Notes: generated from the sequence alone by a model not told the origin. Counted from the first letter of the stretch, positions 13,172 through 24,109 are shown. The stretch is 64,000 bases of DNA from Plantago elongata (GCA_036897095.1 JAYMSP010000235.1:1-64000); one strand, 5' to 3'. A program made the numbers and translations.

Positions 13172-13529
13172 TATTTGTTGTAATATATGTTTGTTTAGTA
13201 CGAATAATAAATGTGGCAAAAAAGTTTCCGAGGCAAGTACATCTCTGGCCCTTTTATGCTATTCTTGCCCAATTCAAGAACTTGAGCCCAAATTAGCAAG
13301 GCACTGTTCCAAGATAAGGGCCTCATCCAGCAACTCGTGTGGAAATCAGAGTGTCCTATCTCTTCCTCCGTCCCAGGACCAATTGTATCATATGTTTACA
13401 AATAAAATTAATACTAAAATGACTAAGTATAAACAAAATTCTAAGAGAAGTACGCCATGGTTCAATCGCTATACATGAACATTTCCTTCGACTTGAGTTG
13501 ATCCAAAGTAAACGATTTCACCATATACA

Positions 13530-13645
13530 TACCAGGGAAGTCCTAAAGGGGTGACCTGAGAACACAAGTGCATTTGTGACCAACTCCAATCTTGAAATGC
13601 ACATGTGTTCTCAGTTTCACTCCTCCAAGAATTGACTTGTTAATG
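13530..13645 (-). ncRNA. MIR398: MIR398 precursor hairpin
   Basis: On the minus strand the 21 nt at 13566-13546 begin TGTGTTCTCAGGTCACCCC and end TT, matching all 21 positions of Arabidopsis miR398a as I remember it. The opposite arm (13623-13602) reads GGAGTGAAACTGAGAACACA and pairs with it as the star strand. The stem continues inward with GTGCATTT pairing to AAATGCAC around a loop of roughly 19 nt. The mature sequence lies on the 3' arm, as is known for MIR398. Known family role: induced by copper shortage, it silences Cu/Zn superoxide dismutases CSD1 and CSD2, the chaperone CCS1 and other copper proteins, saving copper for plastocyanin. The precursor limits are estimated from pairing; the primary transcript is not determined. 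Confidence 0.95.
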
Positions 13646-13837
13646 TAATCGCGACTCCACTAACTAAATTACAGTGTTTAGTTTGAGTTTTCAATATTTA
13701 TAACATTGGCGGAAGTCTTGAAATGTGTTAGAATGTGGTCATCCTATCCTATCCTATTGACATCATGTGTCATGATCAGTTGATAGCTAGCTACTTACCA
13801 TTTTTGTATTCATTCCAAGTCCCAATCATATTATAAC

Positions 13838-13844
13838 ATATATA
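13838..13844 (-). promoter_or_regulatory. Putative TATA box of MIR398
   Basis: The minus strand has a TATATA core immediately next to a GTAC motif, about 200 bp upstream of the hairpin. This suits a Pol II miRNA promoter. Assigned by position only. Confidence 0.4.
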
Positions 13845-13848
13845 GTAC
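13845..13848. promoter_or_regulatory. GTAC core, candidate SPL7 copper-response site
   Basis: GTAC (palindromic) lies next to the putative TATA box of MIR398; a second copy is at 13962-13965. In Arabidopsis and Chlamydomonas, SPL7/CRR1 binds GTAC cores in copper-responsive promoters, including MIR398. Four-base motifs are common by chance, so this rests on context. Confidence 0.4.
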
Positions 13849-13961
13849 TACCAGCTAAATTTGGATCTCAGATGCCAGATGTTTCAATCCAAACCATGTA
13901 TAATCAAAATATGATAAATTGTTCGGACCGTGGCTTCCGAATTTCAATCTTATCTAACTAC

Positions 13962-13965
13962 GTAC
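13962..13965. promoter_or_regulatory. Second GTAC core upstream of MIR398
   Basis: A GTAC core in the context ACGTACATTT, about 320 bp upstream of the hairpin on the minus strand. See the companion site at 13845. Confidence 0.35.
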
Positions 13966-14149
13966 ATTTAATCTATTGCATAATGCTTAAAAGTTACTGT
14001 GTGTTAATCCATGCCAATATTATCGACGGTTCTAAAAAATTTAACACTTTGCGCTTTGTAAGATACTAAACTCAGTTTTGAAACTGAAATAAAAATAAAT
14101 ATTTTCTGAAAAAATAAAACCTACCTAATGCGTTAATTTGGATCCGCGT

Positions 14150-14300
14150 TATCAACATGATAATGCATAAGATTGTAACCATGAGGTCACGGGTTCGATT
14201 CCCCGAAATGGATGATTATATTCTCTGAATAGAGATTGGTGGTGATCTGCATCTATAATCGATTGATAAATTCGTCTTGTTCAACAATTGTAATTGTAAT
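14150..14300 (+). repeat. tRNA-related SINE-like segment
   Basis: The block gaggtcacgggttcgattcc (about 14183-14202) has a Pol III B-box (GGTTCGATTCC). It is preceded by TTGTAACC, an anticodon-loop-like sequence resembling tRNA-Thr. The tRNA-like head is degenerate and cannot fold as a functional tRNA; downstream sequence looks like a SINE body. Ends are unclear. Confidence 0.4.
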
Positions 14301-14803
14301 GCTATATTTCATGTTTAATAATAATTTAAAAAAATTAGTTATAAGAATGTTAAAAGAAAGTGTTACAGCTATTTAAAAAATGCACAAGATTGTAATTAGA
14401 GCAGTGAGATAAATTACGAGTAGTAATTTTATACTAGTAATTGTTAAAAAAAAGTATGTTCCTAATATCAATATGTGGTCCTAATACGATTACGTCCCAG
14501 TAGATTTTTTATCTAACATGTGGAGCCACGATACCAAAACTTGAGTATTAATTGGCTGGATAAGAAAATTATTGATACGGAGGATATTCGATTGGGGCTG
14601 GACTATCCAGATATAATTGCTTGCCGACATCAATTTGTGATCGCTGTTGAAACCAATCACATACTCCATTATTTGGGATTAAACATTTTCTTTTATGAGT
14701 TGGAAGAATTTAATGAAATGTGAAAAGTTAACAAGTTTCAACGGGTCATTGGGAATGTTAGCTTAACATTAAACTTGAAGGATTAATTAATATTCATTCA
14801 TTT

Positions 14804-15420
14804 AGATATAAATTATAATTTCGTCGAGCTGAATTAAATAGAAATGAATTAAATTTAATTGAACTGAACTAAACTGAACTGATTTTAAGTTGAAATAAAT
14901 AAAGTCTTAATATATGGAGTAGATTTTACAAATCCCTCCATCACGTAATAAATATCCATTTACTTTTGGACACGGAGTTTAGTGTACAGTGTAAGGTGTT
15001 GGGGGATAAGTATACATAAGGTGTAATTGAGTTAAAATTGTTGTAGAAAATAAAAACATGATATTTATAGTGAGACAGATATAAGATTAATATAAGATGT
15101 TTATTTTGAAACGGAGAGTATATTATATATGGGGATGGAAAAAACAAAATAAAATTGAGCTTGTTATCAAAATGTTATTGCCACTGCAAGAAGGTATCAC
15201 TGCGTGCCTTACACGTAGTGCTTAATAATTCCAACCGACCATTCATCTCATGTTTATTTTTTTGTTAATTATACTCTCATAATCTCATTGATAATCTGCT
15301 GTCTGCAGACTGCATATCAACAACTTAAACAGAAGTAGGATGAGTTATACTTAATTAAAAATTACTTCAATACAATTTAGTTCTGTTCAGTTCAGTTTAA
15401 CTTAGTTATAATTTATATCT
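14804..15420. repeat. AT-rich inverted-repeat element (MITE-like)
   Basis: The ends are perfect inverted copies of AGATATAAATTATAA (14804-14818 and 15406-15420). Both sides also carry (A)CTGAACT-type blocks in opposing orientation. The 617-bp interior has no gene. No target duplication could be assigned. Confidence 0.5.
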
Positions 15421-16600
15421 TATTCCAGTTTAGTCCAGTTTAATTTAGTCTAGTTTAATTCAGTTCATTAAAGTAAATATTAGTTAAATAGAATACCGTC
15501 TTAGACCGGATATATACATAAATGTGTCCCTAGTGAAATTTAAATAGACTTGGACATACCATTTGAATATGTAACCAACTAAACCCCACCATGTCCATGG
15601 AAGATTAATTTTACCTTCTAATTTACCATTCTCCATTATATCCACATTCAACTCTAACATAAAGTAGAAGTATATCTAATTATCTATATTTATTAGGAAA
15701 TGAAAAAACATATATAATTCATTGGAAACAATTTAAATTGAATTTTATTAATTCAAGCGTCTAAGTTCCCATCCAATCCCACCGTCCTAGCTAAGCTAGA
15801 CATGGACATAACTTGATGATCGGTCACATTCATATCTTGACAACATAGTATAGTATATATGGTCAAGATTTTTTTATTGATATTTATTAGTTGGACAGAA
15901 TATGAAATAGTTAACAATACTAAATGGAACTTTTTGGAGTTAGGGTCACAACTTGTGCTTCTGCCTTTTAGGACATGAGGTATAAAATCTTTTTCAGCTT
16001 TTACTTTCTTGGGAAGAGAAATTCATAATAATGATTTTCAATACAATTTAAATTGACAATTCAACTTAAATCATATTTTTTATATAAAATTTTAAATTTT
16101 CGTCATTCAAATCATATACCGAATAGTGTGCTACAAAACCTTATGAGTTACTATGATAGTTCAATTTATACTCTGTCCAAATGATAAAAAGATCACGTGA
16201 TATCAATATAAATAATGTGAATGTGTCATTCACTTAAAATATTTTTATAATATTATAATTTAAAATTTTACATTATTAAAAAAGTGTCCAACCAATAGGT
16301 CGGGGTCCGAATCAATCTTAACCATTAAAAAAAATAATACTTGAATCATCAACTTAAAAATGGAGTATAATATGAATACTACTATGACATAAAATTTATA
16401 ACATTTGGAAACAAAAATAAATTCTCATTTACAAAAGAATTGAAATTTTTGTGAAGACATGTGACACATGTCAAGATTTCCGTGTCCACTCGGTGTTACA
16501 TGAATGAAAGAGTCCAAAATGTTGAAGAAAAGTATACAACCAGTTGATCGACAACACTTAATGGAACATCAATGCCAACTTTAAAAATATCCACCCACTC
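15421..16600. other. AT-rich spacer and promoter of the nodulin-related gene
   Basis: No gene is seen. Most of the stretch is AT-rich spacer. The last 250 bp hold the promoter of the gene at 16705, including a TATA box and a 17-bp palindrome. Confidence 0.6.
16456..16472. promoter_or_regulatory. 17-bp palindrome with two CACATG/CATGTG cores
   Basis: GACATGTGACACATGTC is a perfect palindrome around one central base. It lies about 150 bp upstream of the TATA box of the nodulin-related gene. CACATG/CATGTG cores are known targets of MYC-type bHLH and some NAC stress regulators; binding here is inferred. Confidence 0.5.
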
Positions 16601-16606
16601 TCCCTG

Positions 16607-16614
16607 TATTTATA
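16607..16614 (+). promoter_or_regulatory. TATA box
   Basis: TATTTATA about 90 bp upstream of the ATG at 16705, consistent with a short 5' leader. Confidence 0.6.
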
Positions 16615-16704
16615 CACCACTCTATTTCCACTCAAAATTCATCACACACAAACACAAATCACTTCATTTTCTCAAACACTATTCTACACATACAGACAAC
16701 AACA

Positions 16705-17124
16705 ATGGATTTCCTATCTGGCTTAGCAAAGAAGGCCACCAGCGACGAGCCCAAGCCCAACACCGACAGCCCAGCACCGGACCACAAGCCCGCCAACTCC
16801 GACCTCGCCAGCAGCGCCAAGATAGTCGCCGAGTCGGCCCAGGCCCAGTTCCGCAACGAAGAATTCGACAAGAAGAAGACCGCCGGAGCCACCGCTGACC
16901 TCCTCAGCGCCGCCGAGTCTTACGGAAAGCTAGACGAGACCAAGGGTGCCGGAAAGTACGTTGATCAGGCTGAAGACTACTTGAGAAAGTACGGTGATGA
17001 CTCTGCCAAGCCGGCCGAGCATAAGCCGGACGCAGCTGCACCGGAAGCTAAGGAGCCGGAGAAGAAGCCGGAAGGTGGCTCTGGTGATTTCATGAAGATG
17101 GCTGGTGGTTTCTTGAAGAAGTAA
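16705..17124 (+). CDS. Nodulin-related protein 1-like
   Basis: Single exon, 139 residues, ATG in the context AACAATGG. It is a small hydrophilic protein starting MDFLSGLAKKAT. The middle reads SSAKIVAESAQAQFRNEEFDKKKTAGATADLLSAA as several runs, followed by YGKLDETKGAGKYVDQAEDYLRKY and an E/P/K-rich tail that ends in a GGFLKK motif. This matches the plant nodulin-related protein (NRP1/NRP2) family. Family members in Arabidopsis are stress-responsive and modulate heat and ABA responses; that is family knowledge, not shown here. The coding region is strikingly GC-rich against AT-rich flanks. A palindromic CACATG element upstream fits stress regulation. Confidence 0.9.
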   Translation: MDFLSGLAKKATSDEPKPNTDSPAPDHKPANSDLASSAKIVAESAQAQFRNEEFDKKKTAGATADLLSAAESYGKLDETKGAGKYVDQAEDYLRKYGDDSAKPAEHKPDAAAPEAKEPEKKPEGGSGDFMKMAGGFLKK

Positions 17125-17930
17125 ATGGAGGGTTGTGTTATTTGGAGTTTGTGTTGCGATAGTCTTGTTGTTTATTTAGTTTAAAATGTCATGTGGTTGA
17201 GTTTCATGCAATCATGCTTGTGTAATTTGTACTCTTACTAATTTGTAATAATAACATGGTGTGTTTTTATGAAATGAATGATGGACTTTGCAATAATGTG
17301 TAGTGTGTTTACTATTACCTTTTTGTGACCTATGGCATATTTTTCTCTCCTGTTTCATTTTGGATGGGTGTAAAACATATCTGAATTAAATATTCATATG
17401 ATTTATACTCCTTTCATTTCAATTTCATCTTTCTACTTGTCAGGATATAAGATTAAAAAAAAGTGATTAAATTAACATATATAATAATAAAGTAGAAAAA
17501 ATGAATAAAGTATAATAAATATTAAATAAAATAAAAAATATAATGTATAATTAAAAAATATATTTTTCATTTAAAAAATGATAAGATGATGTTGGATCTG
17601 ACCAAAATGAATATTTGAAGATAAAGTTAGACGAAGAAAGTATATCTATATACATTTTTTACTTGTGAGTTTAAGTTTAAGTTTGATTTAAATTTATATT
17701 AAATGAGTGGATCGAGCCTACTCATCACGAATCAAACTAAAAAACAAGCTCTTTTATTAACGATCCACCTGGCTCGGACTTGTTACTACTCAAGGAATTA
17801 AACATATGTTCGGCCGACTCGAAAAACAACCTTATATCGGACTAGCGGATGTAAAAATACGGACCACAACTAGATGTGAGAGTTAGGTTGGGCCAAAACG
17901 AGGTGAAGCCTAATTTAAAGGCCCCTTCGA
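17125..17930. other. 3' flank, MITE and spacer
   Basis: The 3' UTR of the nodulin-related gene (to about 17300) is followed by a degenerate Stowaway-like element and AT-rich spacer. No gene is seen. Confidence 0.6.
17406..17642. mobile_element. Stowaway-like MITE (degenerate)
   Basis: TA-flanked element of about 235 bp. Its ends TACTCCTTTCATTTCAA and ...AGACGAAGAAAGTA are rough inverted repeats, and the interior is very AT-rich. This is the usual decay form of plant Stowaway elements. Confidence 0.5.
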
Positions 17931-18117
17931 TAATAATTCAAAACCTAATTGAGCTCTGTTCCCATTTTCTGCTTGTCGATTTTCTGATCAGGTAAGAAAG
18001 CTGAGTAGCTTCTGTTATAATTCCATCCTAGCACTGTCATTTGCTGATCAATTTTACGTTTTTCAATCAAAGTTTTGATTTCCTAAATGGGTACAGCTCT
18101 TGCAAGGAGACTTGGTA

Positions 18118-18411
18118 ATGGCGCTAAGGCGTATGCTTGGATTCTCTGATGGGGAATTGATGAGGTCAGAGTGCAAGCCATGTACTCGGTTGATGAGGCA
18201 CACTGCTGGCTTATTTTCATTTGGAGGAGCAATGGGATTTTGGATTCTATGTCGATTGCATTACGGTCCCAGAATCACACTCCCGAGAACTCTTAGGTGG
18301 GCTGCTTGTGGAGCAGTTTCTGTGGGCGCTGGCACGGCTTTCCTGGTTCGTATGCTCAGTCCTGAATGTGAGCCCCAAAATATAGCTGCTTATGATCAGA
18401 AGAAAAAGTAA
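18118..18411 (+). CDS. Small conserved two-membrane-segment protein
   Basis: 97 residues in one coding exon. A 5' UTR intron is well supported: cag/gtaagaaa donor at 17992 and acceptor gggtacag ending 18096, so the first ATG of the spliced message is 18118. The protein begins MALRRMLGFSDGELM and has a Cys-rich ECKPC motif. Two hydrophobic segments follow (about residues 30-50 and 60-82, WAACGAVSVGAGTAFLVRML), then a short polar tail ending DQKKK. I recognise it as a plant-conserved uncharacterised protein but cannot name a function. The length and two short TM segments would suit an organelle inner-membrane accessory protein; that is a guess. Confidence 0.8.
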   Translation: MALRRMLGFSDGELMRSECKPCTRLMRHTAGLFSFGGAMGFWILCRLHYGPRITLPRTLRWAACGAVSVGAGTAFLVRMLSPECEPQNIAAYDQKKK

Positions 18412-18874
18412 TTTGCGTTCTTACAAGCTTATTTATTCTATAAGAATCAATTCTGGTTGAACTAGTAGACATGCATCAGATAGAACGTGTTGAGCGTAGT
18501 GTATGATTTGATAGCAAGTTTTCGTCTTGAGATTATATGAGCATCAGTGGTGTATTAGGATGATTTGTTGACATATTTGATGTTTCGTGAATCATGAATG
18601 TACGCTACTTGTGGTCTCATAACGTATAAGGTTACAAAGATCATTTGTTCAGATTGATTTTGTGCTTTCGTATATCTTGGGTTTTTTGCTTAATGTGATT
18701 TTCACTTGCTTCTTGTTTTGGCACTTTTTGAAGAGACTTAACCAAGATATTACTGAGTAATCAAATTTTATGTTCAATAAACACTCTTTTCTTTCACCCT
18801 TCGATTTATATTACAACGTAGTTGGGAAGCTATGTATCTACAGGTTACATATTTTTTATACAACGAGATTAGAT

Positions 18875-20656
18875 TTAGAAGCAAAGGCAAGTAGGTGGAA
18901 GTTTTCCGGTTGCTCTGATCTTATTTGCTTTTTCTCTGATCTTTAACTCCTCCCTTCTTTGGTTCTCCTCCGCTTGCGTCCTTGCTCCTCCTGCTATCCC
19001 TTCAATTCTTTTGACTTCAATCCGATAGCTCTGTGTAGATTTTATCCTTTTCTTGTCCAATTCAGCCTGCAAGTGATTTTCATCATATGACTAATCATAA
19101 AACTAGAGTTCCGAAAGCAGTTTTTTTCATTCAGTTTATGAAATATTTTGTGTTGTAACTGTACCAAGTTCTGCTAGAGGAACTCAGACCTTTATCATCT
19201 CTATGTTTTGGTCTTACACTTACCTTCTTCTGCTCCCAGTCATTGACATTAGAGGTACTAGTCTCTGCTATTAGCCTTCTCCTTTCCAATTTCTCCTGAA
19301 AATTCGTTATCACGGTTGATAGCGTTCATCGTAAGATCCTCATGGAGGTTTATCAAGTTTGATCATTCTTAAACATTATTATCTTTTTGCTAACTATGTT
19401 AATTCCCTGAAATTAACCATATACATCTACGAAGCAATGTTTCCATTATGTAAGCAGATTGGAGGAACAAACCTCTGTCTTCTCTATTTTGCGTCTTGCC
19501 TTGGCCTTCTTCTTGTTCTCCCAGTCATCAATTGTGGCCTTCATCCTCTCATACCTGAAAAATGTCGAGATTTGTAACAAAGTTGACAATGTCTAAAAGC
19601 ACGAGAAATAAGTACGTGCTCGCTCATAATTACCTTTCTCTAGTGCTTGCCATTTCTTCTTTCTCCCAAGCATCTGCCTGAGAATCTGTTGGTCGAGGCA
19701 TTTGTGTCCTCTGGCTTATTATTGCTTCGACAGGTTGGATTTGGCCTCTTGGCAGCGGTGTTGGTGGACGATAAGGCTTGTGTTCTTCGGCTATGTTTAC
19801 TTGCTTATCTGCAAAAGTTGAAGGTCTTTGCATTGGGCGTTTAGTTTCAAGTGAAGGTTCTTCATGTTGTGATGGGATGGTTTCATCAGCATCAGCAAAG
19901 CTGAGCCTTTTCTTGTGTGATAGTTTCTTTTCAGACACTTTTTGAGTCGTTGATGTGCTTGCTGGCACCTTCATATCGGGATCTTTAAAAGTCTTCTTGT
20001 AAGATTGATCTAATATACGTAGTGAACAATCACTGTTTAGGATGAATTTCAGAATTTAGATTAGAGTATTTTGAAATCAGGAAGATTAATGGTTTTATGC
20101 TTACCTGATGACCTGAGTGCACTTCTGGGTTGTTCAGGTGGATAGATGTTATTCTGTTCCTTATTCATGGCATTGAACCTACGATCAGTGCGCGATTTTG
20201 CTTTATCTCGTGCTCTTGATTCTTCAAGAGATTGAATAGCATAGGCAGCTGCTGCAACGGCAGCCGGGTAATCTGAAGCAGAATTATGATCATAATCCGA
20301 AGTAGTACTCATTTGCCTAGAAAACTGCCTTCTTATCCAGCTCTGGGTTCTTCTTTTATCTACAAACAGATGATATTGGTACGATCTAAAATCGTTATTT
20401 CCTGCATATTAATCAATGGCTCCATCTCGAAAAAAAAAAAAAAAAAAAAAAAAAAACCTCTGTAGGTCTGTGCTTGTTGAGGCGGAATCTTTCTGTCGCT
20501 CGTGTTAGTGCTATCGTCTCTGTTATCTAGTCGTCTGCTAGGAAATCTTGCTCTGCAAAAATATCATAATCACTAATGAGTACTACTCCGAGTTGATTAA
20601 AGTATGTTTAAAGAGGTCAAAGAGTTAAACCTTGTCTGCTTAATCAGGCTCTCCAT
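18875..20656 (-). CDS. Remorin (C-terminal remorin domain protein)
   Basis: Seven exons, minus strand: 20656-20631, 20552-20458, 20359-20105, 20009-19634, 19554-19473, 19295-19224, 19066-18875. They total 1098 bp (365 residues), in phase. It starts MESLIKQTR, then a basic, disordered region and DYPAAVAAAAYAIQSLEE, a segment typical of this remorin group. The remorin coiled-coil domain (about 238-355) has ADAWEKEEMASTRERYERM, IDDWENKKKAKARRKIEKTE and a second WEQKK repeat. The C-terminus ends PPTCLCF: paired cysteines at the extreme end, the usual site for S-acylation that anchors remorins to the inner plasma-membrane leaflet. Known family role: nanodomain scaffolds in immunity, virus movement and hormone signalling. 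Two oddities: the first coding exon is only 26 bp, and the donor of exon 2 sits in a long T tract. Confidence 0.92.
20430..20456. repeat. Poly(A)/poly(T) homopolymer at a splice donor
   Basis: A run of about 26-27 A on the plus strand forms, on the minus strand, the start of remorin intron 2 (G/GTTTTTT...). Length polymorphism or assembly error is likely here. Confidence 0.8.
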
Positions 20657-21281
20657 TGTTTGAGAAGAATCAATTTATTGAGTATTTGCACAGCGGATTC
20701 CATTGCTTGGTGTGGTTATTTGAAGGAGAAACAGTTTAACAGGTAGACAACTTGTTAAGGATTATGATAGGCTGTTATTAGGGGTTTTTGGACAAGCAAT
20801 CTGGCTAGTAGGATATACTTTGCTTTTGCATCTTTAGAACTAAATCCTGTAAGAAAAGCATACTTTTCTTCATCTGAATGTTCAGTTTGTGCAGAAAGAT
20901 GTATGATGCTTTGTTTGGTGTGTACTTTTGCCCCATATTGTTTTAGAATCATAGCATTATTAAGCCATTTTTAGATGCCTTTCCAGGCTAACGTATTCTT
21001 TGCTACTTCAGTAAAATTACATGAGGATTACTATTACCAGGATTAGCAAATGGTTTATAGTGAAAAGCTAAAAATCAGAGCTTTAGCACATAAACTGGAA
21101 TTGAATTCTTGAAAAAAGAAATTCATTTGAAATAAGTTAAATCTCAAGCAGACTTTTCTGCACATCAATGAGTTTTGTAAACTGTAAATATAACTCTATA
21201 ATAATATCATGATGAAAAAAAAAAAAAAAACTGAAAAAATTTATATATCTACAATTGCAATCTACCTAGCTAACATTTCTT

Positions 21282-24042
21282 CTAGGCACAAGCTGATGCT
21301 TTAAATCCTTTAAAGCTAGCGAAAACAATTGAATCAGGTGCCAATCTGATCGGCAATCTAGCATCAACGAGCTTTGGGTTCAATTCTGGGATCTCAGAAG
21401 ATTCTGTGAGCTTCAAAGGTGTTCCGTTCAGCAACAAGACGTCACTTTGGATATTGCCACCTTCTGGGGTCAGATGATACTCTTCCCTTTGCATCACACT
21501 GCCGTCGTTCTTGTTGTATGCATCAGGGTAGAACTTCAGGTCATCCACCAGTGAAACGTCGAAAGTTGTGGAGTTCGACATGTTGATCAAGAGAACTGAA
21601 ACGCCAGCCTGAAACGAGTCAAATTAGCGCACAATGCTTAGAAACGTTTTCTTTTAATTGGATCAGATATCAGAAAGCTTGCAAGGGTTAAATTGTTTAT
21701 GATGTGGCTAAAGTCCATCAGAAAAGCTTACCCCATCCTTCGAGCAGTGAGAATAGGCACGCAAGTGAGGGGAACCGTCGTGAGAAACAGAGAGTACGTT
21801 CTTTCCCATCAACCGATGCCATAACAGAGCACTGTAAGCGAAAATGTAAAACAGTCACATCAAGTTAAGTCCAAACATTACCAACTCAGTACATTATTTA
21901 GACATTTTTTTGCAGAATTACTAACCCATAGTAGTCTGGATTAGGAACGAAAGTAGTGGTGTTGAGAAGACCATAGTTTCCTCCGATCAGAGACTGTCTA
22001 CAGTAAACCTTGTGGTTAAATTTTGAGGTCATGCCCAATTGATCCAAGTACCTGTTATAAGTCAAAATCATAAAATTGTCAATATCATCAACGTATAACA
22101 TTGTCAGTTCATAAACGCGAACACTGAAAACAACACATACCAGAATCCGTTGACAAAGGTATGTGAAACATCTTTGCCACCACTATTGTATGCTCCACCA
22201 GCTTCACCAACCCAAGCTCCAGACCAAGGTCCGAATGACCTGACGGTGTTCGAAATGTCGTGGTATGTTTGAGCTACTTGATCAAGGAAATATGGATTTT
22301 GAACCTTGTCGATAAGATCTTTGTCAACACCTGAATTCATAACAAAAACAATTTTTTTTTGAGAATGTACTTTCCAGATAGCATGCCATGTCAAAATTGT
22401 TAACTAGTTCTGGTTAACAAGTAGAAATATAGTATAAATCAGTCTAATGTGCATACCTGCGCCAAGGTTGTAGGTGTGGTGAGTAAGACCATCAACAACG
22501 TTCGGGCCGGAAGTCTGAAGGAAGGTTTTAAACCATTCTTCATCATAAAATCCACCAGGACCCAAGATCTTCGGCTTAGTGGTAGTGTTAGCGTACAATT
22601 CCTGCACTAGTTTCTTAAGAACAACCATGTCTTTTCCATACTGTTCCGGGTCAACTCTTCTCAATACATAAGACTTTCCACATAGCTCGTTTCCTGGAGA
22701 AAAGTGAGTACGTAATCAGCATAAACTAATCCAGAATGTAGACACAAATTAAAAATTCCAAGAGACCATGTAGAAGATAATATAGAGTATAATTTACCAA
22801 GCTCATATGAATCAATCTTGTATCCTTTTTCGGCATTATAGGTCATGAAATCATGGGCATTTTTCGGGTTCCAGTCACCAACCATATGATGAGGATCATC
22901 GTTGCCTGACTTCCTCCCCATGAGTGCATTCAAGCTAAACGTAATATGAGCACTGTAAAAGAACAACAACGAGTCAGATAGTTTTCTGATCCCCAGTCAT
23001 ATTCAACCTATTTAATTTAATTGTAAAACCCATTACCCTGTTTCATTGAACAAATTGTTCAGCTGATCCCATCTTTCCATTGGCAAGCAACCACGCGAAA
23101 ATCCAAAATCGCCATTCGGGGTTTTCTTGAAGTGCGGGCACTTTTTCACCGATCCAACTTTGTACACAACCTGATCTTGCAGCGAGCCACCTATTCTGAT
23201 CCGGAGAGGGTCGAATGCTGATTGACATTAACAAACTCTTTGTCAGATTACAGTATACATAATGGAAATATGAAAAAAAGGAATCTTTAGCAACTAAAGA
23301 ACAAGTATAAAATTGAGTCCTCGGAATGGTTAAACTAAAACATAAATATCTAATTATGTAATGTGCTACTTATAAACACAATATTTGAATATATAAAGAC
23401 CAATATAGGCAATATCCACCAATTCCATCACCAGTTACATATTTACAATGAAACTAGTACACAAATCAGAGAGTTCTTGTCTACCTATTACAGATGCATT
23501 CATGTTTAAAGAAAATACAGTTGTTTGAAAATCAATTATATCTGTCATCCAACTTCATCAATTGAATTCATACATGATTAACAATAAGCTAGCATTACAT
23601 ACAATTCATGAACTAACCAACAAAAACAAGTAACAAACACAAAAAAAAAACATCAAGAAAGAAAGATCTTTGGACTAACCTTTGATGGCATTGTGAAGAA
23701 TCTTGTTATCCAAATCCTGCAACACACGACAAAAACAAGAAACAAAAATCACAATCAAATCCATACCATCCAACATATTACTAAAATTTCCAAAGCAGTA
23801 CATGAAGAAGCAATTACAGACAAACAAACACATACCAGATTCAAGATTCCAGCTTTCTGCCATGGGCACTGGCCGTAGTCACACTTATTAACAGGCCACC
23901 AATCCAATGTAGCACAGACAAAGTTGTCATCTGTCTTTGCAATGGACGTAACTCCCTTAACTGTCAACTTCACCTCTTCTGCAAAACCCACACCACAAAA
24001 CAATGACAAGAGAGCACAAACAATCAAGAACTTCAAACCCAT
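21282..24042 (-). CDS. Heparanase-like protein (glycoside hydrolase family 79)
   Basis: Nine exons, minus strand: 24042-23836, 23716-23680, 23217-23037, 22952-22798, 22693-22457, 22330-22141, 22051-21926, 21831-21732, 21608-21282. They total 1560 bp (519 residues) with all phases closing. Residues 1-21 are a signal peptide (MGLKFLIVCALLSLFCGVGFA). GH79 hallmarks: FVCATLDWWP near the N-terminus, LRIRIGGSLQDQVVY, the acid/base Glu about residue 196 in YELGNELCG, and the nucleophile Glu about 315 in WVGEAGGAYNSGG. The C-terminal beta domain ends with SIVFASFKG. Plant GH79 enzymes are secreted beta-glucuronidases acting on arabinogalactan proteins; heparan sulphate is absent from plants despite the name. 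A TATAAAA box lies on the minus strand about 75 bp upstream. The gene looks intact and full length. Confidence 0.95.
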
Positions 24043-24109
24043 CTTGCAAAACTTAATCTTTCAACCGAAAGTCGAATAAACTGATGAAATCAACTTGTCA
24101 TGGCATATG

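Noticed and set aside
13191-13478. A 95-codon plus-strand frame next to MIR398
   Set aside because: No domain, no start context and no homology recognised; it lies in spacer between a MITE and the hairpin.
14183-14205. A functional tRNA-Thr gene
   Set aside because: A B-box and a TGT anticodon-like triplet are present, but the acceptor stem and box A do not form. It is better read as a SINE-like relic.
14520-14723. A 67-codon plus-strand frame (MEPRYQNLSINWLDKK start)
   Set aside because: Fairly protein-like composition, but no splice partners, no family resemblance and no promoter features; not enough to call a gene.
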